A stretch of DNA of 64,000 nt, from positions 62,001 to 126,000 of the forward strand of contig NZ_BQXM01000007.1 in assembly GCF_022836495.1 (NCBI RefSeq), written 5' to 3'. Source of the DNA: Desulforhabdus sp. TSK (GTDB lineage Bacteria; Desulfobacterota; Syntrophobacteria; Syntrophobacterales; Syntrophobacteraceae). Below are positions 16,437-25,486 of the stretch, piece after piece. The notes below the pieces were generated by a model, which was not told the origin of the DNA, ran no database searches, and was given only the letters and a program-made list of their open reading frames with translations. Both the position numbers and the translations under genes were made by a program. How positions within the stretch are numbered: position 1 is the stretch's first letter; every line of letters begins with the position of its first letter.

Positions 16437-17570
16437 ATGTGCGGACCGTTGAAGATTTTTTTTCTTTTTCTACTGACTTTTCTGATACCGGGCGGCGTTT
16501 CCGCCGGGGATGCACCTTCAACCAGGGGCGCTGATACGCCATCGGCACAGGCTCAAGCTCTGCAGGACGGGCCCGTCATCGAGATCGCCGAACCCACCCA
16601 TGACTTCGGCGAGGCTATGGAAGATGCCGAAATTTCACATGATTTTATTGTCAAAAACACAGGAAAGGCGGTGCTTCAAATCGAAAAAGTCAACCCCGGC
16701 TGAGGTTGCGCCGTTGCCCGGTTTGACCAGGCAATCCCTCCCGGTGGCGAGGGAAAAATTACCCTGAAAGTGAAACTCAGAGGTTACCACGGCAAAATCA
16801 AGAAAGACGCAAAGATTGTCAGCAACGATCCCCAGGGGGCTCGCCTGGCGCTGACCGTGCAGGGAACCGTCAAATCCTTCGTGGATGTTCGTCCGACGGA
16901 CAGCATTGCCTTTCGTGGACCGAGTGAGAAGATGTCCGAGAGCGTCGTCGAGCTCACGTCCGTATCTCATCCCTTCCAGATCACCAAAACGGAAACCAAC
17001 CTGGAGGGCAAGATCCGGTATGACATGGAGACGGTAGAAGCGGGCAGGCATTACCGCCTGAAGGTGACGAACCTGCTGCAGCAGGGGAATTATGCCGGCT
17101 ACATCAGATGCACGACGGACCTGGAGCAAAAACCAGAGATTCTCATCCGCGTGAACGGCGCCATCCAGGGGGACATCGACGTCAAGCCCAAAACGATTTT
17201 ACTGGGCAACCTTGCTGCCCAGCAGCCGACTCGCATGGGAAAGGTGATCGTGGCAAGTTGGGGGAACAAACCTTTCCAGATTTCCAAATTGACTTACGAT
17301 GCATCTCTCCTTCAAGTCACTCAACAGTCCATCCCAGGTCAAAACGGGTACTACCTGGAGCTCAAGCCCAAGATGGAAACCGTGCCGCCGGGAAACCAAA
17401 AGCTCACCGTTCTCTCCGTAGAGACGGACGCAGCTCCAGGTTCACCGCAGGATGTTCAGGTTCATGTGATCAACTCTTCACAGGCCTCCCCCCTGGGAGT
17501 GGGAGGCACCGGCGGCAATGCTCCGCCCCGGGATCAGCAGGCTCCCCAGCCCCAGGCTCCCTCCCAATAG
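16437..17570 (+). CDS. Exported DUF1573 protein, candidate selenoprotein (in-frame TGA at 16701-16703)
   Basis: Read through one TGA, the frame runs 377 residues. A signal peptide (residues 1-24, ending GGVSA) precedes a DUF1573 domain: PTHDFGEAMEDAEISHDFIV, NTGKAVLQIEKVNPG, then TGA, then GCAVARFDQAIPPGGEGKIT. The family motif here is normally CGC, so the TGA replaces the first Cys by a single third-base change and the frame continues unbroken for 288 codons with family-like sequence. A hairpin follows 9 bases after the TGA. Together this supports selenocysteine at position 89; the alternatives are a recent nonsense mutation or a sequence error. The rest is two further beta-rich domains and a Pro/Gln-rich tail. 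GGGAGG lies 12 bases before the ATG. The role is unknown. Confidence 0.7.
16704..16740 (+). promoter_or_regulatory. Candidate bacterial SECIS hairpin directly after the in-frame TGA
   Basis: GTTGCC (16713-16718) pairs with GGCAAT (16730-16735), six pairs with one G-U. Above a C/A mismatch, GGT (16720-16722) pairs with ACC (16726-16728) around TTG. GAGG (16702-16705) can also pair with CCTC (16737-16740), including part of the TGA. The apical region carries G residues at its 5' side and starts about 15-19 bases after the TGA, within the range of known bacterial SECIS elements, which recruit SelB and Sec-tRNA. This is a hand fold without energy calculation. Confidence 0.5.
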
Positions 17571-17586
17571 AATATCGGAACCGTCT

Positions 17587-17623
17587 CCGGTACGGCAGGG
17601 TCGCGCAAACCCTGCCCTACCGG
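17587..17623. terminator. Long hairpin between convergent genes
   Basis: CCGGTA-C-GGCAGGGT (17587-17601) pairs with ACCCTGCC-C-TACCGG (17609-17623), 14 pairs with one C/C mismatch and a 7-base loop. It sits between the DUF1573 gene and the convergent rhodanese gene, covering the stop codon of the latter. No T-tract follows on either side, so it may be a repeat-type palindrome or a processing barrier rather than a classical terminator. Confidence 0.5.
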
Positions 17624-18153
17624 GATTCCAGGGGCAAGCCCGCATCCTTCCACAGGGACAAACCGTTCGGGAGGACTCGCACATGGGGATAGCCTTTTCC
17701 CTGCAGGGCTAAGGCCAAATCTTTGCTGAGAGCACAGCTTTCGCCGTCGCAATAGGTGATGATCAAAGTATCCGGAGGAACATCCGCCATGACCTGCTGG
17801 AAATGGGCTTCAAAATCCTCCCAGGGCAAATTGAGCGCACCGGCTATATGCTCCAGGGCATGAAATTCCTGGGCCCGGGCATCGACGAAGACTGCCGCCC
17901 GGGTGTCAAAAAGGGCTTTAGCCTCCTCCAAAGAGACCAGCAGGCTCTCGTCCTGTCCAACCGCGGCAAGCTGAGACTTCAGAGACCAGTCGGCGATCAG
18001 GGGCAGCGCATCAGGGCGCCACTGGTTCACCAGGAGTCCCAGGCCCGCACCCAGCAGCACAATGGCACTCCCCTGCCATAGGGCGGCAAAACCCTTCCCA
18101 CCCGACGCCCGGTTTTTCTGTATCATCACTTCCACTCTGCCTCTAGCGCTCAT
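17617..18153 (-). CDS. Membrane-anchored rhodanese-like protein
   Basis: 178 residues. A hydrophobic segment at about 27-43 is followed by a rhodanese domain (about 70-178) with VFVDARAQEFHALEHIAGA and the active-site loop YCDGESCALS, where the Cys would carry the persulfide. It is probably tethered to the membrane with the domain outside the cytoplasm. The ATG overlaps the stop of the upstream ahbD gene by four bases (ATGA), so it is translated with the haem pathway genes. A sulfur-transfer role in that context is an inference. Confidence 0.82.
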   Translation of the reverse strand: MSARGRVEVMIQKNRASGGKGFAALWQGSAIVLLGAGLGLLVNQWRPDALPLIADWSLKSQLAAVGQDESLLVSLEEAKALFDTRAAVFVDARAQEFHALEHIAGALNLPWEDFEAHFQQVMADVPPDTLIITYCDGESCALSKDLALALQGKGYPHVRVLPNGLSLWKDAGLPLESR

Positions 18154-19289
18154 GATGGAGATTTTTCAGCGGGCTGATACATGCAGAGAGGCTCCGAGGC
18201 AAGATAATTGCCGGTGCTTTCGTATGCCCTCGCCCGGCACCCACCGCACACGCGCACATATTCACACCTGCCGCACTTTCCTTCGTATTTCTTGAAGTCC
18301 CTCAAATCCTGAAAAATCCGTGAGGTTTCCCAGATTTCTCGAAAGGGCTTCTCACGGATATTCCCGCAATCCAGCTCCAGGTAACCACAGGGCTGAACGA
18401 TCCCCACATGAGAGATGAAAGCGAAGCCCGTCCCTCCCAAGCATCCCCTCGAAACCGCATCCAATCCAAAGGTCTGGAAATCCACGTTGACCCCTTCGGA
18501 TTTTGCCCGCTGCCTCAAGATGCGGTAATAGTGCGGCGCGCAGGTGGCTTTGAGCTGCATGGGGACTTTGCTCTTCTGATCGTAAAACCAGTGCAGCGTT
18601 TCCTCGTACTGACGGGCGTTGATGCCCTGCTCCGCCAGATCCTTTCCACGCCCCATGGGCACGAGGAGAAAAATATGGTGCGCCACCGCTCCCAGGGAAA
18701 CCACCAAATCCTGGATGGCCCCCAGTTCATGAAGATTCCTTTGCGTAATGGTGGTATTGACCTGGAAATCCAGTCCTCCTTCGCGGGCGTGTGCCATCCC
18801 CCGAAGAGCACCATCGAAAGCACCCCGCACCTGCCGAAACGCATCATGCGAAGCCGCCGAAGCTCCGTCCAGGCTGATGCTGATCCTCTGAATCCCCGAA
18901 TCGAGCATTTTCAGGATCGTCTCCGGAGTCACGAGGGTACCGTTCACGGCCATGGTCATACGGAAGCCCTTTTCATGGCCGTATGCCGCGATATCAAAGA
19001 TATCGGGGCGCAGGAGCGGTTCACCTCCCGTGAGAATGATGATGGGTTGGGCAAAGGTTGCGATGTTGTCGAGGAGTTGGAAGCATTCCTCGGTTTTCAG
19101 TTCATTTTCGTAGGGACGGTCCTGGGCCGCAGCACGGCAATGGAGACAGGCCAGGTTGCAGGAGCGAGTCACTTCCCAGGCCACCAATCTCAGGTTGCCC
19201 ACCCCGCCCGGATGTCCTTTTCCCGGTGAAGAGGGGCTGGATGCCGAGGGTTGAGGCCGGGAAGGATGTGATACAGCATTGGATGTCAT
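18150..19289 (-). CDS. ahbD: Radical SAM haem synthase AhbD (siroheme pathway)
   Basis: 379 residues. A His/Ser/Pro-rich N-terminus leads to LRLVAWEVTRSCNLACLHCR, the AhbD-type [4Fe-4S]/SAM motif C-x3-C-x2-C. GGEPLLRPD and SISLDGASAASHDAFR continue the radical SAM fold; the C-terminal SPASM-like region has CLGGTGF and CGRCEYVRVCGGCRARAY for auxiliary clusters. AhbD decarboxylates iron-coproporphyrin III to haem b in sulfate reducers and archaea. The presence of ahbC and hemB upstream on the same strand makes the assignment strong. Translation is coupled to the rhodanese gene. Confidence 0.88.
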   Translation of the reverse strand: MTSNAVSHPSRPQPSASSPSSPGKGHPGGVGNLRLVAWEVTRSCNLACLHCRAAAQDRPYENELKTEECFQLLDNIATFAQPIIILTGGEPLLRPDIFDIAAYGHEKGFRMTMAVNGTLVTPETILKMLDSGIQRISISLDGASAASHDAFRQVRGAFDGALRGMAHAREGGLDFQVNTTITQRNLHELGAIQDLVVSLGAVAHHIFLLVPMGRGKDLAEQGINARQYEETLHWFYDQKSKVPMQLKATCAPHYYRILRQRAKSEGVNVDFQTFGLDAVSRGCLGGTGFAFISHVGIVQPCGYLELDCGNIREKPFREIWETSRIFQDLRDFKKYEGKCGRCEYVRVCGGCRARAYESTGNYLASEPLCMYQPAEKSPS

Positions 19290-19403
19290 GGAAATTTTGC
19301 TTTCATAAAATTACGCTGCCCGGAGGAGAAACCAGGGAGCCGAGGCTATTGGATGTAGGGGAATCGCACTGTCCCACAGGGCGCAAACTTTCGCCAATCT
19401 GTA

Positions 19404-20378
19404 TTAGCCCTGAAGTATTTCGGCCGCATCCTTGGCAAAATAAGTCAGGATAAGACTGGCCCCGGCCCGGCGAATAGCCGTGAGAGTTTCCATCATGACA
19501 CGCTTTTCGTCCAGCCACCCTTGAGCCGCAGCCGCCTTGATCATGGAGTATTCCCCACTGACGTTGTACGCCGCCACCGGCCGCTCAAACTCGGTCTTGA
19601 CCCGGTAAATCACGTCCAGGTAGGCCAATGCAGGCTTCACCATGACCATATCGGCGCCCTCGTCGATGTCGAGATCCACCTCGCGCAGGGCTTCGTCCGT
19701 ATTGGCCATATCCATCTGATAAGCCCGGCGGTCACCGAATTGGGGAGCCGAATCCGCCGCATCGCGAAAGGGACCGTAGAAAGCGGAACAGTACTTGGCC
19801 GAATAGGCCAGGATCGCCACCTGATCGAAGCCGTTCTCATCGAGGGCATGACGTATGGCTCCGACGCGCCCATCCATCATATCGGACGGAGCCACAATAT
19901 CTGCGCCGGCCCGCGCGTGAGAAACCGCGACCTTTGCCAGAACATCCAGCGTGGAGTCGTTGTCCACCTCCTGGCCGTGGAGTATGCCGCAGTGGCCATG
20001 GCTTGTGTATTCGCAGAGACAGACATCGGTGATAACCACCAGTTCGGGATATTTGTCCTTTATGGCCCGAACCGCCTCCTGAACGACCCCGGTTTGTGAA
20101 TGTGCCTCACTCCCCCGTTCATCCTTTTCCTGGGGCAACCCAAAGAGAATGATCCCCGGGATTTTCAGCCGCACCACGCTTTTCAGCTCTTCCAGGAGTT
20201 GGTCCACCGAAAACTGAAAAATTCCGGGCATGGACCGGACGGGGTTTTTGATATCTTCTCCCGGCATAACGAACAGGGGGTAGACAAGATTATCCACGGT
20301 GAGCACCGTTTCACGAATCATGCGGCGCAGATTTTCCGTCCGTCGAAAACGTCTCAGACGATATTCAGGAAAATACAT
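19404..20378 (-). CDS. hemB: Delta-aminolevulinic acid dehydratase (porphobilinogen synthase)
   Basis: 324 residues. The Zn-type metal site [15 protein letters not shown] has all three Cys, the Schiff-base lysines lie in [16 protein letters not shown] and [10 protein letters not shown], and [19 protein letters not shown] is the family N-terminus. It condenses two aminolevulinate molecules to porphobilinogen, the first common step of tetrapyrrole synthesis. GGAGGAAAG lies about 9 bases before the ATG at 20378. It lies between ahbC and ahbD, so the cluster feeds haem synthesis through siroheme. Confidence 0.96.
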   Translation of the reverse strand: MYFPEYRLRRFRRTENLRRMIRETVLTVDNLVYPLFVMPGEDIKNPVRSMPGIFQFSVDQLLEELKSVVRLKIPGIILFGLPQEKDERGSEAHSQTGVVQEAVRAIKDKYPELVVITDVCLCEYTSHGHCGILHGQEVDNDSTLDVLAKVAVSHARAGADIVAPSDMMDGRVGAIRHALDENGFDQVAILAYSAKYCSAFYGPFRDAADSAPQFGDRRAYQMDMANTDEALREVDLDIDEGADMVMVKPALAYLDVIYRVKTEFERPVAAYNVSGEYSMIKAAAAQGWLDEKRVMMETLTAIRRAGASLILTYFAKDAAEILQG

Positions 20379-20458
20379 AAATTTTCTTTCCTCCGTCAGC
20401 ACGGGGTGCCGGGATGGGGTGAAATATGGCGTGCCGGTTCACCGGATCACAGGCGAGT

Positions 20459-21646
20459 CTATAATGTCTGGGAGATCTCTTCATCCGTAAGATAACAGGC
20501 AGGGTCCGGGGCCCAGAGGTCTCCCATCGCAGCCTCGGCGCGCACCCGGAAGTTGCCGGCGCAGATATCGAGCCAGCGACAGGCTGCACAACGCCCCGTC
20601 ACATATTGCTTCTTGTCTTTGAGCTTCCCCATCAGGGGATGGGAGACGTCGCTCCAAATCTGGCTGAAAGGGCGCTCCCGCACATTGCCGAAAGACTCAT
20701 GACGCCAGAACTGATCGGCATGCACGGTCCCATCCCAGCTGATGCATCCGATGCCCCGGCCCGAGCTGTTCCCTTCGTTCATTTTCAGGAGCTCCAGCAC
20801 ATCGGCCGCCCTCGAAGAGCCCTCCTTCACCAGGCGCTGGTAGACATAGGGCCCGTCGGCGTGGTTATCCACCGTCAGAACCTCTTTCACCTTTCCACGC
20901 CGGTGAAGGTCCGAGGTCCGATCGATGATCAGGTCCACGGCCTTTCGCGTTTCTTCATGGGAGAGATCTTCCTCGATCAACTTGCTTCCCCGACCGGCGT
21001 AGACCAAATGATAAAAGCAGACTCTGGGGATATCGTGCTCTTCCAGGAGATCGAATATGGCTGGAATTTCCTGAACATTCAAGCGATTCATGGTGAACCG
21101 GAGTCCCACTTTGATGCCGGCTGCCTGACAGGCATGGATCCCGTCCAGGGCCTTTCGAAAGGCACCCTTCACCCCTCGGAAGCGGTCATTCACCTCCTCG
21201 AGCCCATCCAGGCTGATGCCCACATAGGAAAGTCCGACCCGCTTCAACTGCTCAGCCACTTCCGGCGTGATGAGGGTCCCGTTGGTGGAGATGACAGCGC
21301 GCATTCCCCTGCCCACCGCATAGTCCGCCAGCTCGACAAGATCAGGCCGCATGAGGGGCTCCCCCCCCGAGAACAGGACGACGGGAACGCCAAACTGTGC
21401 CAGGTCATCCAAAACGACTTTTCCCTCGGCCGTGGAAAGCTCATCGGGAAAGTGCTCGTTTCGTGCATGGGCATAACAGTGGACACATTTCAGATTGCAG
21501 CGGCGCGTGACATTCCAGACCACCACCGGTTTCTTGTCTGCAGAGAACTGCAGGAGGTGAGAAGGCAACGCACCGCTGTGCCGTCCATATCGCAGTGCAT
21601 CGGAAGGCTCCACCGTTCCACAATATAATTTTGAAATACCAATCAT
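20459..21646 (-). CDS. ahbC: 12,18-didecarboxysiroheme deacetylase AhbC (radical SAM)
   Basis: 395 residues. The N-terminus MIGISKLYCGTVEPSDALRY and SHLLQFSADKKPVVVWNVTR lead to the cluster motif CNLKCVHCYAHA; the C-terminal auxiliary Cys set is CAACRWLDICAGNFRVRAE plus a later Cys. This pattern is specific for AhbC, which removes two acetate side chains from didecarboxysiroheme. The ATG at 21646 starts the conserved N-terminus, 22 bases after the ClpX-like gene, so these may share a transcript. The ahbAB decarboxylase genes are not in the window. Confidence 0.92.
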   Translation of the reverse strand: MIGISKLYCGTVEPSDALRYGRHSGALPSHLLQFSADKKPVVVWNVTRRCNLKCVHCYAHARNEHFPDELSTAEGKVVLDDLAQFGVPVVLFSGGEPLMRPDLVELADYAVGRGMRAVISTNGTLITPEVAEQLKRVGLSYVGISLDGLEEVNDRFRGVKGAFRKALDGIHACQAAGIKVGLRFTMNRLNVQEIPAIFDLLEEHDIPRVCFYHLVYAGRGSKLIEEDLSHEETRKAVDLIIDRTSDLHRRGKVKEVLTVDNHADGPYVYQRLVKEGSSRAADVLELLKMNEGNSSGRGIGCISWDGTVHADQFWRHESFGNVRERPFSQIWSDVSHPLMGKLKDKKQYVTGRCAACRWLDICAGNFRVRAEAAMGDLWAPDPACYLTDEEISQTL

Positions 21647-21668
21647 TACGCTCTTTTCCTCTCGTGGA

Positions 21669-23447
21669 TCATTTATCCGTGACGCCGGCACTCAGCGGAT
21701 GCATCCGATAGCTCTCCCGAATCAGTCCATCCATGTACGTGTCGGCATGTAAGACGGCGCCCTTGGGCAGGATGTATTCCGTTTGCCCGCTTCGGTCGGC
21801 AATCAACTTGAAACCGTGGCTGTAGTCCCTGGAAATTTCCAGGCACACCGCTGTGGCGGAAGTGTCCCGCAGCAGGGCTTCGCGGATGATCTCGTTGATC
21901 GCCTCTTCATTGAAATGAATCTTGAAGCCATGATTTTCATAAAAATCGGTTTCAAAGACCTTGATCTGATTGTAATGCAAAATGGTTTCATCGAAAACAC
22001 CCTCGATGGAAAGCCCCGTCCTCAAGTGCTGATCCACCACCAGGTCCAGGCGCCCGGCATTGAACACCAGGGGATAATTCTCGATGTAGTGCTTCTGGCG
22101 CTTCAGCATCATCTCGCGGATACCCCGTTTTTCCTCTTCGAGGATCAGCTGGCAGGCTTTAAGCCTTTCGGGATCGTCTGGATGCGTCAAGATGGCCTTC
22201 AGCTCACCGTCCGGATCCTTCACCACCCGCTCGGTCACGACAAAGGACCTCACTTTGGACGTCGGCAGGCTCTTCTCGAAGTGCAGCAGGACCCTTTCCA
22301 TGACGCTCACAAGCCCCCGCGCACCGGTTTTTTCCTCCCATGCCTTTTGCGCGAACAGATGCAAGGCCTCGTCTTCGAATTTGATGTCTATGCCGTAGCT
22401 GCGGAAATCCTCCTTTTTTCCCAGAATAATGGGATTGTTGGGATTTTTGAGGATCTGGTAGAGATGCTCCACTTCCAGGGGATCCAATACAGCGGTCACC
22501 GGAAGGCGCCCTACGAACTCGCTTTCAAATCCATAGGCAATGAGGTCTTCAGCTTTCACAAAGCGCGTCAGCCTGCTGTCCTCTTCCTTGCTTTGCAGCG
22601 TGGCTCCAAAACCGATTCCCTGGCGCTGGAGCCGCTTCCTGATGATTTCCGACAGTCCGTTGAAAGCCCCGCTCATGATGAAAAGAATATTCCGGGTGTT
22701 CACCGCCTGGCGTTCCCGCTTCCCCGTTTTTCTAAAATGCTCGATGGCCTGCATCTGGGAAATCGGGTCGTGGGGCACCTTGAGATCGACTTCCGTTTCT
22801 TCCATGGGCTTGAGCAAGGCACGCTGGACTCCGGTCCTGGAGACATCGGGGCCGAGGATCTGGTGCGACGAGGCAATTTTGTCGACTTCGTCGATGTAGA
22901 TGATCCCGTGCTCGGCCAGTTCGATGTCCTCCCCGGCATCCAGGACCAGTTCGCGCACTAGGTCCTCCACATCGCCGCCGACGTATCCCGTTTCACTGAA
23001 CTTGGTGGCATCTCCTTTGACGAAGGGAACACCGAGTTTTTGGGCGATCAATTTCACCAGGTAGGTTTTTCCCACCCCCGTGGGGCCAATGAGGAGGATG
23101 TTGTTCTTGATGCGCCCCACCATCGTTTCGCCCGCGGAACCTCTCTTGCGGCGCTGGAATCTGATGCGGTTGTAGTGTGTGCAAATCTTGGTCGCCAGGA
23201 CGGCCTTTGCTTCGTTCTGCTCGATAACATACTGATTGAGATAACCTTCGAGCTCTTCAGGCTTCAGGTCAAACTTGATCTTGTCCACCCCGCCCGGCGC
23301 AGCGGGCTTGTCCGGAGCATCTTTGGATTGAGGCATCATCATGGGCGAAATCACCTTGATACGGTAACCGTATTTCTTCGAAAGATATTCACTCAATTCC
23401 TTTTCCAGCTCTTCCTGATCTGGAAATTTCGGGAATTCCTCAGACAT
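21669..23447 (-). CDS. ClpX-like AAA+ unfoldase without zinc domain, with long C-terminal extension
   Basis: 592 residues against about 420 for ClpX. There is no N-terminal Cys4 zinc domain. The AAA+ core has Walker A GPTGVGKT (121-128), pore loop GYVGGDVEDL (154-163), Walker B IIYIDEVDK (182-190), an IGF loop in RQGIGFGATLQ (278-280), the site that docks ClpP in ClpX, and sensor 2 GARGL (375-379). The usual RKH loop region is replaced by an insertion around 220-250. Residues about 410-592 are a charged extension unlike ClpX. It precedes ahbC by 22 bases. I infer an ATP-driven unfoldase with possible ClpP partnership; targets are unknown. Confidence 0.8.
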   Translation of the reverse strand: MSEEFPKFPDQEELEKELSEYLSKKYGYRIKVISPMMMPQSKDAPDKPAAPGGVDKIKFDLKPEELEGYLNQYVIEQNEAKAVLATKICTHYNRIRFQRRKRGSAGETMVGRIKNNILLIGPTGVGKTYLVKLIAQKLGVPFVKGDATKFSETGYVGGDVEDLVRELVLDAGEDIELAEHGIIYIDEVDKIASSHQILGPDVSRTGVQRALLKPMEETEVDLKVPHDPISQMQAIEHFRKTGKRERQAVNTRNILFIMSGAFNGLSEIIRKRLQRQGIGFGATLQSKEEDSRLTRFVKAEDLIAYGFESEFVGRLPVTAVLDPLEVEHLYQILKNPNNPIILGKKEDFRSYGIDIKFEDEALHLFAQKAWEEKTGARGLVSVMERVLLHFEKSLPTSKVRSFVVTERVVKDPDGELKAILTHPDDPERLKACQLILEEEKRGIREMMLKRQKHYIENYPLVFNAGRLDLVVDQHLRTGLSIEGVFDETILHYNQIKVFETDFYENHGFKIHFNEEAINEIIREALLRDTSATAVCLEISRDYSHGFKLIADRSGQTEYILPKGAVLHADTYMDGLIRESYRMHPLSAGVTDK

Positions 23448-23707
23448 GGGAATGTCCTTCCAACTCTCTATTCTGTATAAAAAAATCTATCTCCCTCTTT
23501 TGACATGAGCTAAATATAAACCCTTACACCCCCAGTTTCAACGGGCGCCTCCCAGGCACGATTCGAGATCACCTTGGCTCGGGGAGGAAAAAGAACGGGA
23601 AGAAAGGAAGGACGCGGAGTTTCAAAACCGAAAGGCATCGTCAGCGGGAAGCTTCGCAGGGTCGCATTGGCGAAAGTTTTCGTTCCACGGGACAGTACGA
23701 GTCCCCC

Positions 23708-24514
23708 CTACCACTTGACCACTCTCACATTGGGAAGCGTTCGGCCCAGGAAACGCTCGCCAATGGACTGAAACCGCAACGGCACATCCGTCACGAAGAA
23801 ACGGTATTCGGGCAAGGTGCGCGCCGGGTTCTCCTGGTTCTGCCCGTGCAGGACGACGGACGTCTGCTCTGCCATGGCCTCGGCGGAATCCACCAGTTGA
23901 ATGCCGCTGCCGACAACGTCCTGCAAGAGGGGCTTCAACAGGGGATAGTGTGTGCAGCCCAGGACCAGCGTGTCGATGGGGTGGCAGAGAACCGGCTTCA
24001 GATATTCCTGGGCCGTGAGGCGCGTGACCGGATGATCCAGCCATCCTTCTTCCACCAGTGGAACAAAAAGAGGGCACGCCTGTGAAAAAATGCGGATCTC
24101 GGAATCATACCCATGAATGGCCCGGGCGTAGGCATTGCTGTTGATGGTGGCCGGCGTTCCGATGACTCCGACATAACGGGCGCGTGTGACATTCACCGCC
24201 GTACGCGCCCCCGCATTGATGACATCCAGGACAGGTACCGGCGAAAGGTCCTGGATGGTGGGCCAGGCAACAGCCGCCATGGTGTTGCAGGCCACGATGA
24301 GGAGCTTGACCTGCTGCTGCAGGAGAAACTCGGTGATCTGTCGGGAATAGTGGGCTATGGTCTCGATGGACTTGACGCCGTAGGGAACGCGCGCCGTGTC
24401 TCCGAAATAGATGATGTTCTCGAACGGCAGACGTTCCATGAGGGCACGCACCACCGTGAGCCCTCCAACGCCCGAATCGAATACTCCAATGGGATTGCTG
24501 AGCTGATTTTGCAT
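23708..24514 (-). CDS. murI: Glutamate racemase
   Basis: 268 residues. PIGVFDSGVGGLTVVRAL, the catalytic Cys pair in VACNTMAA and LGCTHYPLL, and YFGDTARVPYG define MurI, which makes D-glutamate for peptidoglycan in the cytoplasm. It lies 15 bases downstream of rsmI, probably as the last gene of the translation block. No strong ribosome binding site precedes the ATG. Confidence 0.95.
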   Translation of the reverse strand: MQNQLSNPIGVFDSGVGGLTVVRALMERLPFENIIYFGDTARVPYGVKSIETIAHYSRQITEFLLQQQVKLLIVACNTMAAVAWPTIQDLSPVPVLDVINAGARTAVNVTRARYVGVIGTPATINSNAYARAIHGYDSEIRIFSQACPLFVPLVEEGWLDHPVTRLTAQEYLKPVLCHPIDTLVLGCTHYPLLKPLLQDVVGSGIQLVDSAEAMAEQTSVVLHGQNQENPARTLPEYRFFVTDVPLRFQSIGERFLGRTLPNVRVVKW

Positions 24515-24529
24515 ATGATCTCGAAAAGG

Positions 24530-25486
24530 TTATGGGGATGAGCTCCCTTTTATTCTCAGAGCTTCCTGGTAGACCACTCTTCGGGACAGACCAAATCGGC
24601 CTGCAATGTCGTCTGAGGCTTCTTTCACCGAAAGGCCTGAAGCAGCCATGAGGGTGCCCAACTCCTCCTTCCAGTTTTCACCCTCTGCATCGATTCCTGA
24701 CGCCGGCCCCGCACCTTCGACCACGAGCACCAGCTCACCCCTTACGCCTTCCGAGAAGTGCTCCAAGGCAGCCGAAACCCGTCCGCGAAAGACCTCCTCG
24801 TGAATCTTGGTCATTTCCCGGGCAACAGCGATGCGAAGATCTCCCCAAAATTGAAAAATATCCTCCAGGGTGCGCCTGGTACGCTGAGGGGATTCATACA
24901 GGATCCGTGTCATGCGGAAGGCGGCAGCGGATTCGAAAAAATTACGCCGCTCCTTGCCCCGTGGGGGAGGAAAACCCAGAAAGACAAACGGGTGGGTGGA
25001 AAGACCCGAAACCACCAAGGCAGCGACAAGCGCAGTGGGACCGGGGAGGATAGTGACTTCCAGGTCCAGCTCCAGAGCCTCGGCCACCAGCAAGGCACCG
25101 GGGTCTGAAATGGCCGGGGTCCCGGCATCGGTCACCAGGGCCACGTCCTGCCCCTGAAGCAGTCTTCCCAACAATTCAGGGCCGCGCTGGGCCGCATTGT
25201 GGGAGTGATAACTCGTCAGAGGCTTGTGGATGTCATAGTGGCTGAGAAGCTTTCGAGTATGCCGGGTGTCCTCTGCCGCGATCACATCGACAGCGCGCAG
25301 AGTCTCCAGGGCACGCAGAGTGATATCCCCGAGGTTTCCAATGGGCGTCGCCACGGCATAGAGGACTCCTCGTTTCTTCCCAGCCCCTTCGGGCGGCTCA
25401 GAGCCTGACCTGAAACCTCCCTCACCCTTTTGGGGAAAGGGTTGGCGCTTTTCGGAACGGCGCTTATTCTCTGGCTTCGAAGGCAT
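24530..25486 (-). CDS. rsmI: 16S rRNA (cytidine1402-2'-O)-methyltransferase
   Basis: 318 residues. After a basic N-terminal extension of about 40 residues, LYAVATPIGNLGDITLRALE, AAEDTRHTRKLL, VTDAGTPAISDPG and LPGPTALVAAL are the RsmI tetrapyrrole-methylase fold signatures. It methylates the 2'-hydroxyl of C1402 in 16S rRNA. The N-terminal extension is longer than usual; the start at 25486 overlaps the yraN 3' end by 23 bases, and a later start is possible. Confidence 0.94.
   Translation of the reverse strand: MPSKPENKRRSEKRQPFPQKGEGGFRSGSEPPEGAGKKRGVLYAVATPIGNLGDITLRALETLRAVDVIAAEDTRHTRKLLSHYDIHKPLTSYHSHNAAQRGPELLGRLLQGQDVALVTDAGTPAISDPGALLVAEALELDLEVTILPGPTALVAALVVSGLSTHPFVFLGFPPPRGKERRNFFESAAAFRMTRILYESPQRTRRTLEDIFQFWGDLRIAVAREMTKIHEEVFRGRVSAALEHFSEGVRGELVLVVEGAGPASGIDAEGENWKEELGTLMAASGLSVKEASDDIAGRFGLSRRVVYQEALRIKGSSSP

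Noticed and set aside
16437-16703. Separate 88-residue gene followed by an independent gene at 16770
   Set aside because: Both frames are identical in phase, the codons between them encode the DUF1573 core, and no ribosome binding site or natural domain start exists at 16770. One gene with a TGA codon explains this better.
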